DNA of 64,000 nt. Origin: Gammaproteobacteria bacterium (lineage in GTDB: Bacteria; Pseudomonadota; Gammaproteobacteria; Ga0077536). The first letter of the stretch is position 1, and each line of letters starts with the position of its first letter. The stretch spans positions 248,001 to 312,000 of the forward strand of contig JACKNG010000001.1 in the NCBI GenBank assembly GCA_024235015.1, given 5' to 3'. The notes beneath the pieces are model-generated. The model saw only the letters and a program-made list of their open reading frames with translations. It did not search any database and was not told where the DNA came from. This document shows, piece after piece, positions 41,747 through 50,317 of this stretch. The position numbers and the translations under genes are program-made.

Positions 41747-44065
41747 ATGGCACCATTCAAACGCGCCGGATTGGCCACCGCCATCGCCGCGATCGTCGCC
41801 GCTCCGAGCGTCAGCGCCGAAGTACTCGAAGAAGTCGTCGTCACCGCGCAGAAGCGCGAGCAGAGCGTGCAGGACGTCGGCATCTCGGTCACCGCCTTCA
41901 CCGGCGAGCAGCTCAGCCAGCTCGGCTACACCAACGCCCAGGAAGTCACCGCGCTGGCGCCGGGTGTGAGCACCATCCAGCCCAACGGCCCGGCCAACTA
42001 TGCCGTCGCCATTCGCGGCGTGGCGCAGAACGATTTCATCTCCAACCAGGAAAGCCCGGTCTCGATCTACATCGACGACGTCTACCTCAGCCAGATGTCG
42101 AGCGCCGGCTTCATGCTCTTCGACATGGACCGCGTCGAGATCCTGCGCGGCCCGCAGGGCACGCTGTACGGTCGCAACGCCACCGGCGGCCTCGTCCACT
42201 ACGTCTCGCGCAAGCCGACCGCCGAGCGCGACGGCTATGCCCAGCTCACCGGCGGCTACTACGACCAGGTCAAGTTCGAGGGCGCCTACGGCGGCGCGCT
42301 GAGCGACAACGTGTTCGGTCGCGTCTCCGTTGCCACCCATCACAACGACGGCTACGTCGACAACCGCGTGTTGGGTGAAGACATCAACAACGCCAACGAC
42401 TACGCCGGGCGCATCCAGTTGCTGTTCCAGATCAACGAGGATCTCGACTTCCTGTTCAATGCGCGCGGCTCGATCTCGCAGATCCGCACCGGCTTCTTCG
42501 AAAACGTCACCGGCGGCTTCGACCCGGTCACGGGCGCCGGTTTCAATACCCCGGGCGTACCCAACGCGTACAACGGCTACGTCGATAACGACGGCGACCC
42601 GTGGGCCGGCGACTACAACTACTTCGGTCACCAGGACATCGAGACCTGGGGCTTCTCCGGCACCTTCAACTGGGACCTGCGTGACGACCTCAAGCTGATG
42701 TCGATCACCGACTACCAGACGGTCAAGCGCGACTACATGGAAGACTCGGACGCCTCGCCGTTCTCCGACTTCAACTTCTTCCAGGCCACCGACGCCGACC
42801 AGTTCTCGCAGGAATTCCGCCTCATCGGTACCGAGGACCAGTTCCGCTGGATGACCGGCTTCTTCTTCCTGCACATCAACGTCAACGACGCCAACGGCGC
42901 GCAGACGCCGCTGATGACGACCTTCACCAACCCGCTCTTCGGCGGCCTGCCCGGCCCGCTGATCGATGCGCCGACCGGGGCTTTCGGTGCGATCGAGGGC
43001 GACGGCTCGTTCTTCGGCAACGACAACCCCTACCACACCATCACCAACAGCTGGTCGCTGTTCGGTCAGATGGAGTACGACTTCAACGAGCAGTGGACGG
43101 GTATCGCGGGCCTGCGCTACATCGACGAGCACAAGAACCACACCTTCCACAACAACTTCGTCGATTTTCAATGGGGCACGAAGTGGCGTAACGGCAATCC
43201 CAATATCCTGCAGAACCTCGGCACCTACACCGGCAACTACGACAAGGGCCTGTGGGCCGCCAAGGTCGAGCTCGACTTCAAGCCGACCGACGACGCCCTG
43301 CTCTATGCGAGCTGGAACCGCGGCGTGAAGGGCGGCGGCTTCAACGCCCCGCTCGACGTCACCGACTACTTCGGCATCTTCGGCAACACCGGTCTGATCC
43401 CGCTGACCGACAACCTGATGAAGTTCAAGGAAGAGAAGCTCGATGCCTTCGAGGGTGGCTTCAAGCTCAGCCTGTTCGGCGGCCTCGCCCGTCTCAACGG
43501 CTCGGGTTACTACTACGATTACAAGGACTACCAGGCCTTCCAGATCATCGGTCTGACCACCTTCATCTTCAACGCCGACGCCAAGTCGCACGGCGGCGAA
43601 CTGGAGTTCCAGGCCTCGCCGATGGAGGGTCTCGACTTCCTGGCCGGTGTCGCCTACAACGACGTCACCATCAAGAACGTCGATCTCGACGGCGCCGGCC
43701 CCGGCGGTGCTTCGGACACCAAGCCGGTGCAGTCGCCGAAGTGGAACATCAACGCGCTGCTGCGTTACCAGTGGCCGTTCTGGCAGGGCAATCTCGCCGT
43801 CCAGGGTGACTTCCAGTACCGCTCCAAGCACTTCTTCAGCCTGACCCGCGCGCCGGCCAGCACCCAGACGGGCTATGCCATCGGCAATGCCCGCCTGAGC
43901 TACCAGACGGCCGACAAGCAGTGGGAAGCGGCGGTGTTCGTCAACAACATCGCCGACGAGGAGTACCTGGTGCAGACCTTCGACCTGGCCGCCATCCTCG
44001 GCATGAACGAGCAGTTCTACGGCCTGCCGCGCTGGGTCGGCGGCAGCGTGCGCTTCAACTTCTGA
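41747..44065 (+). CDS. TonB-dependent outer-membrane receptor
   Basis: A 772-residue protein. The signal peptide is residues 1-24 (cleavage after SVSA). A TonB-box-like segment EEVVVTAQKRE is followed by the plug domain (SVTAFTGEQLSQLGYTNAQEVTALAPGV, then ESPVSIYIDDVYLSQ and RVEILRGPQGTLYGRNATGG), and then the 22-strand barrel ending in the C-terminal aromatic RFNF. AGGGGG at 41732-41738 lies 8 bases before ATG 41747. It belongs to the large receptor group with aromatic, sterol or siderophore substrates. The neighbouring catabolic genes suggest import of an aromatic compound. Confidence 0.92.
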   Translation: MAPFKRAGLATAIAAIVAAPSVSAEVLEEVVVTAQKREQSVQDVGISVTAFTGEQLSQLGYTNAQEVTALAPGVSTIQPNGPANYAVAIRGVAQNDFISNQESPVSIYIDDVYLSQMSSAGFMLFDMDRVEILRGPQGTLYGRNATGGLVHYVSRKPTAERDGYAQLTGGYYDQVKFEGAYGGALSDNVFGRVSVATHHNDGYVDNRVLGEDINNANDYAGRIQLLFQINEDLDFLFNARGSISQIRTGFFENVTGGFDPVTGAGFNTPGVPNAYNGYVDNDGDPWAGDYNYFGHQDIETWGFSGTFNWDLRDDLKLMSITDYQTVKRDYMEDSDASPFSDFNFFQATDADQFSQEFRLIGTEDQFRWMTGFFFLHINVNDANGAQTPLMTTFTNPLFGGLPGPLIDAPTGAFGAIEGDGSFFGNDNPYHTITNSWSLFGQMEYDFNEQWTGIAGLRYIDEHKNHTFHNNFVDFQWGTKWRNGNPNILQNLGTYTGNYDKGLWAAKVELDFKPTDDALLYASWNRGVKGGGFNAPLDVTDYFGIFGNTGLIPLTDNLMKFKEEKLDAFEGGFKLSLFGGLARLNGSGYYYDYKDYQAFQIIGLTTFIFNADAKSHGGELEFQASPMEGLDFLAGVAYNDVTIKNVDLDGAGPGGASDTKPVQSPKWNINALLRYQWPFWQGNLAVQGDFQYRSKHFFSLTRAPASTQTGYAIGNARLSYQTADKQWEAAVFVNNIADEEYLVQTFDLAAILGMNEQFYGLPRWVGGSVRFNF

Positions 44066-44078
44066 GTCCTGCCTGCAT

Positions 44079-44105
44079 GCCGGGCGGGCACGCCGCCCGC
44101 CCGGC
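44079..44105. terminator. 11-bp perfect hairpin between convergent genes
   Basis: GCCGGGCGGGC (44079-44089), ACGCC loop, GCCCGCCCGGC (44095-44105). A perfect 11-bp stem, 4 bases before the end of the convergent acyl-CoA ligase gene. It is probably a bidirectional terminator, without a U-run. Confidence 0.55.
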
Positions 44106-44108
44106 GCT

Positions 44109-45614
44109 TCAAGACTTCCCGCCCCCGACCAGTTCGCGCAGCCGCGCCACTTCCACCTTGCCCAGTGCCGTGCGCGGCAGGGCGTCGACGAAGACCACGT
44201 CGCGCGGCCGCTTGTAGCGCGCCAACACGCCGTCACACAGCCCCAGCACCGCCTCGCGCGTGACCGACGGGTCGGCCGGCACGGCGACGATCACGGGCAC
44301 TTCCCCCCAGCGCGGGTCGGTACGCCCGGCGACGGCGGCCTCGCGCAGCAGCGGGCTGCCCTCGAGCACGCGTTCGATCTCGGCCGGGTAGATGTTCTCG
44401 CCACCCGAGATGATCACGTGCTTGATGCGATCCTTGAACCACAACAGGCCGCGCGCGTCCTGCGCGGCGACGTCGCCACTGTGGAACCAGCCGTCCGCGA
44501 ACGGCACCGCGGCGGCACGCGTGGCATCCCAGTAGCCGCTGGCGACATGGGGTCCGCGCACGAGGATTTCGCCGGGCACGTCGAGCCCGACGGCCGCCCC
44601 CGCCGTGTCGACCAGGCGCACCTCGGTGTGCAGGCCGACCCGTCCGATCGAACCGACGGTGTCGAAGGCGTCCTCGATGCGCTGGTAGACGGCGACCGGC
44701 CCGGTCTCGGTCGATCCGTAGATCTGGATGACGGCGACGCCGCGTTCGTGCAACGCCGTGATCGCGCCCACGGGCACGTCGGTCGAGCCGGTGGCAACTG
44801 CGCGCAGCGAGCCGAGATCGGCCGACACCCAGCCGGGCAGCTCGACCAGGGCCTTGATCACGGCCGGCACCAGCACGGTCAGGCTGGGGCGCCAGCGCGC
44901 GATGAGGTCGAGGGTCTGGGCCGGGTCGAAACGCGGTTCGAGGTAGACCGAGCCGCCGCAGTAGAGCGTCGGCAGGGTCTGGATGTTGATGCCGCCGACG
45001 TGGAACAGCGGCAGCACGTTGAGCACGCGGTCGCTGGCGGTGAGATCGTGCATGTGCACGGCATTGAGGGCGTTGAACAGCAGTGCCTGCTGGCTCAGCA
45101 CCGCGCCCTTGGGGCGGCCGGTAGTGCCCGAGGTGTAGACCAACAGCAGTGGCGTTTCCGCGGCCACCTCGCGCGCCACCAGGCGTAGCCCGGGGTCGGT
45201 TGCCGGCAGGTGATCGGGATCATCCGCGCCGCCTGCGCCCGCCATCACCCGGCGCAGCCCGGCCAGCTCGGCGCCGAGGGCGGCGCAGCTCGCGTCGACG
45301 ACCAACAGGCCGGCGCCGGCGTCGTGCAGCACCGCCTCCAGTTCGGGCGGCGACAAGCGCCAGTTCAGCGGCAGCAGCATGGCGCCGAGATCGGCGCAGG
45401 CGAACAACAGCGCGAGCTGCTCGCTGCTGTTGTGGCCGAGCCAGGCGACCCGGTCACCGGGCGCGATGCGCTCGTGGTGTTCGAGCCAGTGCGCGAGGGT
45501 CGCGATGCGCGCGGCGAAAGCGGCGTAGTCGAGCGCCCCGGCCGGGCTCTCGATGGCTATCCGGGCGGGGGCGAACGCGGCATGCCGTTCGATCCAGCCG
45601 GCCAGCGAACGCAT
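44109..45614 (-). CDS. acyl-CoA synthetase (AMP-forming)
   Basis: A 501-residue ANL-superfamily adenylating enzyme. The P-loop-like LVYTSGTTGRPKG lies at about 158-170, IYGSTETGP in the middle, GWFHSGDVAAQDARGLLWFKDRIKHVIISGGENIYPAEIE in the C-terminal domain, and the catalytic Lys in ALGKVEV (K486). It activates a carboxylic acid to its CoA ester using ATP. Its start overlaps the acyl-CoA dehydrogenase stop by one base (TGATG), so the two are coupled. It ends the long minus-strand catabolic series that starts with etfB. Confidence 0.9.
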   Translation of the reverse strand: MRSLAGWIERHAAFAPARIAIESPAGALDYAAFAARIATLAHWLEHHERIAPGDRVAWLGHNSSEQLALLFACADLGAMLLPLNWRLSPPELEAVLHDAGAGLLVVDASCAALGAELAGLRRVMAGAGGADDPDHLPATDPGLRLVAREVAAETPLLLVYTSGTTGRPKGAVLSQQALLFNALNAVHMHDLTASDRVLNVLPLFHVGGINIQTLPTLYCGGSVYLEPRFDPAQTLDLIARWRPSLTVLVPAVIKALVELPGWVSADLGSLRAVATGSTDVPVGAITALHERGVAVIQIYGSTETGPVAVYQRIEDAFDTVGSIGRVGLHTEVRLVDTAGAAVGLDVPGEILVRGPHVASGYWDATRAAAVPFADGWFHSGDVAAQDARGLLWFKDRIKHVIISGGENIYPAEIERVLEGSPLLREAAVAGRTDPRWGEVPVIVAVPADPSVTREAVLGLCDGVLARYKRPRDVVFVDALPRTALGKVEVARLRELVGGGKS

Positions 45615-46864
45615 CAGTCGTTTTCGCCCGGCAGGTAGAGGGCGTCGTGGCCGATCCGTTCGAGACAGATGTCGGCGTTCCAGGGCAGCATCAGCGAACC
45701 GCAGCGGCTGTCGCGGTAGAGGCGTTCGAGCGGCAGGGATTTCAGCATCGACTGTCCGCCGCAGGTGCGGATGGCGAGCTGGGTCATCTCGTTGGCGTTC
45801 TCCATCACGCTGTACTGCGCCGCCCACGCGCGCAGCATCATCTCGCGACCGGGATCGACACGCGCCTCGCTGACGACCTGGAACCACAGGCACTTGGTCT
45901 GCTCGAGCATCAGGCGCATCTGCGCCACGTTGTGCTGCTTGACCGCGTTGTCACGCCGCTTGTCGCCTTTCTGCCCCGGCACCTCGCCGCGCAGGTAGCG
46001 CACGGTGAAGTCGTAGGCGGCCTGGGCGATGCCGAGGTAGGTCGGGGTCAGGGTGAGGAACATGTGCGGCCAGCGCACCGCACCCTGGTAGTAGAACCCG
46101 GCCGGCATCAGGGCTTCCTCGGCACCGACCACGACATCTTCCAGCACCAGGGTGCGGCTGACCGTGCCGCGCATGCCGAGCGGATCCCAGTCGCCCTCGA
46201 CGCGCAGGCCGGGCGCGCTCGCCGGTACCGCGACGTAGAGCGTGTTCCGCCGCGCGAGCTGGCCCGCGGCATCGGCCTCGGTGCACAGGATGCCGTAGTA
46301 GTCGGCGTGGCCGGCCAGCGAGGCGAAGATCTTGCGCCCGTTGAGGCGCCAGCCGGCGCCTTCGCGCACCGCGGTGGTCGCGAACGGCACGGCGCCGGCG
46401 GCCGCCGAGCCGCCCTCGGAGAACGGCTGGGCGTAGACCGCGCCATCGTCGACGATACGCGCATAGTGCTTGGCCCGGCGCTGCTCGTGCGCGGCGCGTT
46501 CGGCGTCGGTCATGTCGAGGGTGTCGGCGAGCGGCCCCGTCCACAGGCAGGAACACACGTGCATGTTGAAGGTGAGCGCGGTGGCCCCGCAGTAGCGTCC
46601 GATCTCGGCCGCGGTCAGGGCATAGGCGCGGTAGTCGGCACCAAGACCGCCGTAGGCGGCAGGCACGCACACGCCAAGCAGGCCGGCTTCGCGCAGGTCG
46701 GCATAGTTCTCGGTCGGGAAGCGCGCCTCGCGATCGAAGATTCCGGCGCGCGCGGCGAACCGCGTCTGGCCGAGTTCGCGGGCTCGCGCCGTCAGCTCGC
46801 GCTCCTGCGCGGTGAGACGGAAGGCCTCGGCATCGAAGATCGGGGCGTCGTCGGCGTTGCTCAT
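45614..46864 (-). CDS. acyl-CoA dehydrogenase homologue lacking the catalytic Glu
   Basis: A 416-residue ACAD-fold flavoprotein. The N-terminal helices and loop include LLGVCVPAAYGGLGAD, then FSEGGSAAAGAVPFATTAVREGAGWRLNGRKIFASLAGHADYYG, LGMRGTVSRTLVLEDVVVGAEEAL, and the C-terminal IRTCGGQSMLKSLPLERLYRDSRCG. Where classical ACADs carry the catalytic Glu of YEGT, this protein reads LPWNADI (P394-N396). Active-site Glu is also not obvious elsewhere, which recalls group D flavin monooxygenases. It is 4 bases after the NicX-like gene and coupled to the acyl-CoA synthetase. Confidence 0.8.
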   Translation of the reverse strand: MSNADDAPIFDAEAFRLTAQERELTARARELGQTRFAARAGIFDREARFPTENYADLREAGLLGVCVPAAYGGLGADYRAYALTAAEIGRYCGATALTFNMHVCSCLWTGPLADTLDMTDAERAAHEQRRAKHYARIVDDGAVYAQPFSEGGSAAAGAVPFATTAVREGAGWRLNGRKIFASLAGHADYYGILCTEADAAGQLARRNTLYVAVPASAPGLRVEGDWDPLGMRGTVSRTLVLEDVVVGAEEALMPAGFYYQGAVRWPHMFLTLTPTYLGIAQAAYDFTVRYLRGEVPGQKGDKRRDNAVKQHNVAQMRLMLEQTKCLWFQVVSEARVDPGREMMLRAWAAQYSVMENANEMTQLAIRTCGGQSMLKSLPLERLYRDSRCGSLMLPWNADICLERIGHDALYLPGEND

Positions 46865-46868
46865 CGTC

Positions 46869-47909
46869 TCACTCCTTGACCAGGCGGCCGTGCTCGACCA
46901 CCGGGACATCGTCCAGGCACACCGTGCAGTTGCCCGCGGGCAGGTCGAAGTGGCCCTCGGTGAAACGGCCGGCGACCTCGTTGGCCCCGGTCGAATAGAG
47001 GAAGTTGCCGGCGTAGGCACGCAGCTCGGTACCGTTGGTGTCGCGCTGGTCGTACATCGTGAGCGCTTCGTAGCGGGCGCGCTCGTTGAGCCCCCAGCCG
47101 ACGTGACTGACGCCGTAGGCTTCGCGATCGCCCCACGCCGCGAGGTAGCGCCGCATCAGCTCGGCGTCGGTGCCGCTGCCGTTGACGGCGGTGACGTAGT
47201 CGTTCTCGATGACCAGTTCGACGGGGTGTTCGAGGTAGCGCTTGAAGGTGAGGTTGATGTCGCCGACGTCGAGCACCAGGCGACCGTTGACGCTGCCGGG
47301 GCGCGGGAAGTTGACCACGATGCCACCGGGCCAGTGCGAGACCATGCCCGGCTTGTCGGCCCAGCCCCACACGCCGCCGGTACGCGCATCGGTGAGATCG
47401 ACGACGAGGTCGGTGCCGGCAGCGGAGCTCACCGTCATGCGGGTGGCCGCGCGGCAGGCCTTGATCGCGGCGCGCACGACCCGCTCGTCGGCGGGCTCGG
47501 GCACCAGGCGTTCGAGCGCCTCGGGATGCTCGTTCGAAACCATCATCACGCGCGAACCGGCGCCGAGGATGGCGGGCAGCTGGGGCGCGTGCAGCAGGCC
47601 CTCGAGGGTCAGGTCGACCACCATGGCCGAGGCCTTGAGGGCTTCGAGCGCCGCGGCCTGGCCGTGCAGGACCTGGCTCGCACCGGTCGAGCGGACCGGC
47701 ACCGGTGCACGCTGCGCCGGGGTCGGCAGGTTGATCTCGAACACCTGCAGACCGAGCTGCTGCAGGGCGAGGCGGGCGAGTTCACGGTTGAGCGGGCGTG
47801 ACTGGGTTTCGCTCAGGATCGCGACCTCGGCACCCGCCTCGAGCTTGCACAGGGCGAAGACGCGCTGGAAGGCGTCCAGCCAGCGGTGTTCGATGACATC
47901 GTTCAACAT
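46869..47909 (-). CDS. NicX-like 2,5-dihydroxypyridine 5,6-dioxygenase family (M29-like fold)
   Basis: A 346-residue protein that follows the whole length of NicX: VLDVGDINLTFKRYLEHPVELVIENDYVTAVNGSG, YGVSHVGWGLNERARYEALTMYDQRD, and RFTEGHFDLPAGNCTVCLDDVPVV. The Fe(II) ligands of P. putida NicX (H265, H318, D320) line up with H269, H320 and D322. NicX opens the ring of 2,5-dihydroxypyridine in nicotinate catabolism. Some relatives of the fold are aminopeptidases, so the substrate is not proven. GGAGA precedes ATG 47909. The other nicotinate genes (nicA, nicB, nicC) are absent from this window. Confidence 0.8.
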   Translation of the reverse strand: MLNDVIEHRWLDAFQRVFALCKLEAGAEVAILSETQSRPLNRELARLALQQLGLQVFEINLPTPAQRAPVPVRSTGASQVLHGQAAALEALKASAMVVDLTLEGLLHAPQLPAILGAGSRVMMVSNEHPEALERLVPEPADERVVRAAIKACRAATRMTVSSAAGTDLVVDLTDARTGGVWGWADKPGMVSHWPGGIVVNFPRPGSVNGRLVLDVGDINLTFKRYLEHPVELVIENDYVTAVNGSGTDAELMRRYLAAWGDREAYGVSHVGWGLNERARYEALTMYDQRDTNGTELRAYAGNFLYSTGANEVAGRFTEGHFDLPAGNCTVCLDDVPVVEHGRLVKE

Positions 47910-47972
47910 TGCACAATCTCCTCGTGGAATACGCGCCGGAGTCGCCGGCCGGACGATGTCCGGGGGACGGGA

Positions 47973-48611
47973 TCAGGGCGCCCCGATGACATCGGGATGG
48001 GTATCGCGAAACGCCGGCAGGGCCATGCAGGCCCGCTCGATGGCGGCGATGCGCGGGTAGTCGTCGACGTCCAGACCGTTGCGCCGCGCGACCTCGACCT
48101 GCGGCACGAGGCAGACGTCGGCCAGGCTGACCGCATCGCCGACGCAGAAACGCGGCGGATTGCCCTGCGCGGCCAGCCACAGCTCGATGGCATCGAAGCC
48201 CTCGGCCAACCAGTGCAGGAACCAGGCGCGCCGCCGGCGCATGTCGACGCCGAGCGCATCGCGCAGGTAGACGTGGACACGGAAGCCGTTCAGCGGGTGC
48301 ACGTCACAGGCGACCAGGCTCGCCAGTTGCCGCGCCCGTGCGCGGCCCTCACGGCTGGCCGGTAACAACGGCGGCTGGGGATAGCGTTCCTCGAGGTATT
48401 CGAGAATGGCCAGCGACTGGCTCAGGTGCAGCGTCTCGTCGCTGTAGACCGGGACCAGTCCCTGCGGGTTGAGACTGCGGAAGTCGGCCTCGTGCTGCTC
48501 GCCACGGACCAGGTCGACGCCGACGCGCTGATGATCGACGCCCTTGTACGCCAACGCGATACGGACCCGATAGGCAGCGGACGAGCGGCTGAAATCGTGG
48601 AGTTCGAACAC
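47973..48611 (-). CDS. maiA: maleylacetoacetate isomerase-like zeta-class glutathione transferase
   Basis: A 212-residue GST-fold protein. Its N-terminal motif is FSRSSAAYRVRIAL, where zeta enzymes commonly have SSCxxRVRIAL. The catalytic Ser pair S10/S11 is kept and the Cys is Ala12, as in many bacterial relatives. Other matches are LNPQGLVPVY, LSQSLAILEYLEERYPQPPLLPA and the C-terminal helical domain with LRDALGVDMRRRRAW and VSLADVCLVPQVEVARRNGLDV. It isomerises maleylacetoacetate or maleylpyruvate to the fumaryl form using glutathione. The GTG start at 48611 is inferred from family alignment. A Shine-Dalgarno sequence is not visible. Confidence 0.8.
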   Translation of the reverse strand: MFELHDFSRSSAAYRVRIALAYKGVDHQRVGVDLVRGEQHEADFRSLNPQGLVPVYSDETLHLSQSLAILEYLEERYPQPPLLPASREGRARARQLASLVACDVHPLNGFRVHVYLRDALGVDMRRRRAWFLHWLAEGFDAIELWLAAQGNPPRFCVGDAVSLADVCLVPQVEVARRNGLDVDDYPRIAAIERACMALPAFRDTHPDVIGAP

Positions 48612-48703
48612 GATCGCCGGTGTGGATTGATGGCGCGGCTCAGCCCCCGCGCGCGCGGCGACCGGGCCCCGCCCGCCGCGCCACGCACGCCGTGCGGCAC
48701 GGC

Positions 48704-49024
48704 TCAGCCATCGTTGTTGGCCACGCGCACGACCAGGCCATCGAGCGCGTCCGATACCTCGATCTGGCAGGTCAGGCGGCTGTTGGGCCGTCGCTCGACG
48801 GCCAGCTCGAGGGTCGAATCCTCGATTTCGTCCGGTTTGCCGACCGCATCCATCCACCGTTCATCGACGTAGGCGTGGCAGGTGCTGCAGGCACAGCTGC
48901 CACCGCAGATGGCCAGGATGCCCTCGATGCCGTTCTGAATCGCGCCTTCCATGACCGAAATGCCACTGGGCACGTCACACGTGCGCTCGTTGCCGTTGAC
49001 GTCGATATACGTGATTTTCGGCAT
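48704..49024 (-). CDS. [2Fe-2S] adrenodoxin-type ferredoxin
   Basis: A 106-residue soluble electron carrier. The cluster ligands C40, C46, C49 and C86 follow the C-x5-C-x2-C-x36-C adrenodoxin pattern (ICGGSCACSTCHAYV and LTCQIEV). It is about 45% identical by eye to the second ferredoxin in this cluster, on each side of the ferredoxin reductase. In other organisms such ferredoxins feed cytochromes P450 or Rieske oxygenases. The start ATG 49024 follows GGAGGG. TATAAA about 28 bases upstream (49057-49052, minus strand) may be an internal promoter. Confidence 0.9.
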   Translation of the reverse strand: MPKITYIDVNGNERTCDVPSGISVMEGAIQNGIEGILAICGGSCACSTCHAYVDERWMDAVGKPDEIEDSTLELAVERRPNSRLTCQIEVSDALDGLVVRVANNDG

Positions 49025-49051
49025 CTAGGAACACCCTCCCCGAACGTTCTC

Positions 49052-49057
49052 TTTATA
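49052..49057 (-). promoter_or_regulatory. possible internal -10 box before the second ferredoxin gene
   Basis: TATAAA on the minus strand (CTTTATAAG on the plus strand is palindromic) in the 60-base gap after the ferredoxin reductase gene. The -35 at 17 bases (GTCGCA) is weak. It may let the ferredoxin be made at a higher level than the rest of the operon. Confidence 0.35.
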
Positions 49058-49084
49058 AGGTTTTCGCCGCCGCGTGCGACGGCG

Positions 49085-50308
49085 TCAGCCACGCGCGATT
49101 TGCATGAGGTCGACTTCGCTGTCAGCGACCTGCGCGGCCGTGACCATAGTGCCCTGCGCCAGCAAGCGCCGGCAAGCCATGTGGTCGGCCGGCCGGTTGA
49201 CCGAGTCGGCGCCGACCAGCCGGCCGTCGCGGAAATAGAACAGCGAGAAGCTGCCCGACGCCGTCGTGCCGCGCAGTGCGCTGTTGTCGTGCGGCATGCC
49301 AATCCCCGCCATCTGCAACTTGACGTCGTACTGGTCGGACCAGAACCATGGCACCTGCACGTAGGGCTCGCCTGCGCCGAGCAGGCTGGCCGCGGCCACC
49401 TTGGCCTGGTCGACGGCGTTCTGTACCGATTCCAGGCGGATTTCGCGCGCAAGGAAACCGTTGTAATGCCAGGTGCAGTCACCGGCCGCGACGATGTCGG
49501 CATCGCTGGTGCGCGCCTGCGCGTCGACGACGATACCTCCGCGGCACTCGAGTCCCGCCGCGGCCGCGATTTCATCGTTCGGCACCACGCCGATCCCGGC
49601 GACGACGATGTCGACCTCGACCTCGCCGCCGTTGGCGTCGCGTACCAGCAGGCCATGCCGGGTTCGCTCGATGGCGGCGATACCGCAGCCGAGACGCAGG
49701 TCGACGCCATGCCCACGATGGAGCGCCGCGTAGTAGTCCGAGATGGTCGGCGAGACCGCACGCGCCATGAGGCGATCCAGGCCTTCGTACAACACCACGG
49801 ACTTGCCCAGGGTACGGGCAATGGCGGCGACCTCGAGGCCGATGAAACCGCCGCCGACCACGGCGAGACGCGCCGCGCCGGGCAGTCGCGCGCGCAGCGC
49901 TTCGCTGTCCGCCAGCGAACGCACGTAGCAGATGTCGGCGAGGTCGGCGCCCGGGCAGGCCAGCGGCCGGATGCGGGCCCCGGTGGCCAGTGCGAGACGT
50001 GCGTAGTCGACGACGCTGCCGTCGGCGCAGCTGACACGGCGCGCGGCGCGATCGATGGCCGTCACCGTGCACTCGAGCCGCAGCTCGACAGCGTTCTTCT
50101 CGAACCAGCTGGACGGCCGGAAGTACAGGCGCTCCGCTTCGAGATCGCCGGCGAGGAATTTCTTCGACAGCGGCGGCCGTTGGTAGGGCGGGCTCGACTC
50201 GGCGGCGAGCAGCACCAGCGGGCCGTCGTAGCCGAGGCGGCGCAGGGAGTCGCAGATCTGCAGGCCGGCCTGCCCGCCCCCGATGACGACGTACGGTGCG
50301 GCGGCCAT
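49085..50308 (-). CDS. FAD-dependent ferredoxin reductase (putidaredoxin reductase-like)
   Basis: A 407-residue NAD(P)H-dependent oxidoreductase. The FAD-binding motif is VVIGGGQAGLQICDSLRRLG at the N-terminus, the NAD-binding motif is LAVVGGGFIGLEVAAIARTLG in the middle, and the FAD-contacting segment is TSDADIVAAGDCTWHYN. The C-terminal reductase domain has WFWSDQYDVKLQMAGIG, typical of ferredoxin/rubredoxin reductases of P450 and dioxygenase systems. It lies between two [2Fe-2S] ferredoxin genes, so the three make a complete electron-transfer set. Confidence 0.9.
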   Translation of the reverse strand: MAAAPYVVIGGGQAGLQICDSLRRLGYDGPLVLLAAESSPPYQRPPLSKKFLAGDLEAERLYFRPSSWFEKNAVELRLECTVTAIDRAARRVSCADGSVVDYARLALATGARIRPLACPGADLADICYVRSLADSEALRARLPGAARLAVVGGGFIGLEVAAIARTLGKSVVLYEGLDRLMARAVSPTISDYYAALHRGHGVDLRLGCGIAAIERTRHGLLVRDANGGEVEVDIVVAGIGVVPNDEIAAAAGLECRGGIVVDAQARTSDADIVAAGDCTWHYNGFLAREIRLESVQNAVDQAKVAAASLLGAGEPYVQVPWFWSDQYDVKLQMAGIGMPHDNSALRGTTASGSFSLFYFRDGRLVGADSVNRPADHMACRRLLAQGTMVTAAQVADSEVDLMQIARG

Positions 50309-50317
50309 GGCGCGGGC

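Noticed and set aside
41720..44236. An 838-codon minus-strand frame opposite the TonB receptor
   Set aside because: The receptor has a signal peptide, plug and terminal aromatic motif. The antisense frame is a low-complexity Val/Glu/Gly run with no domain.
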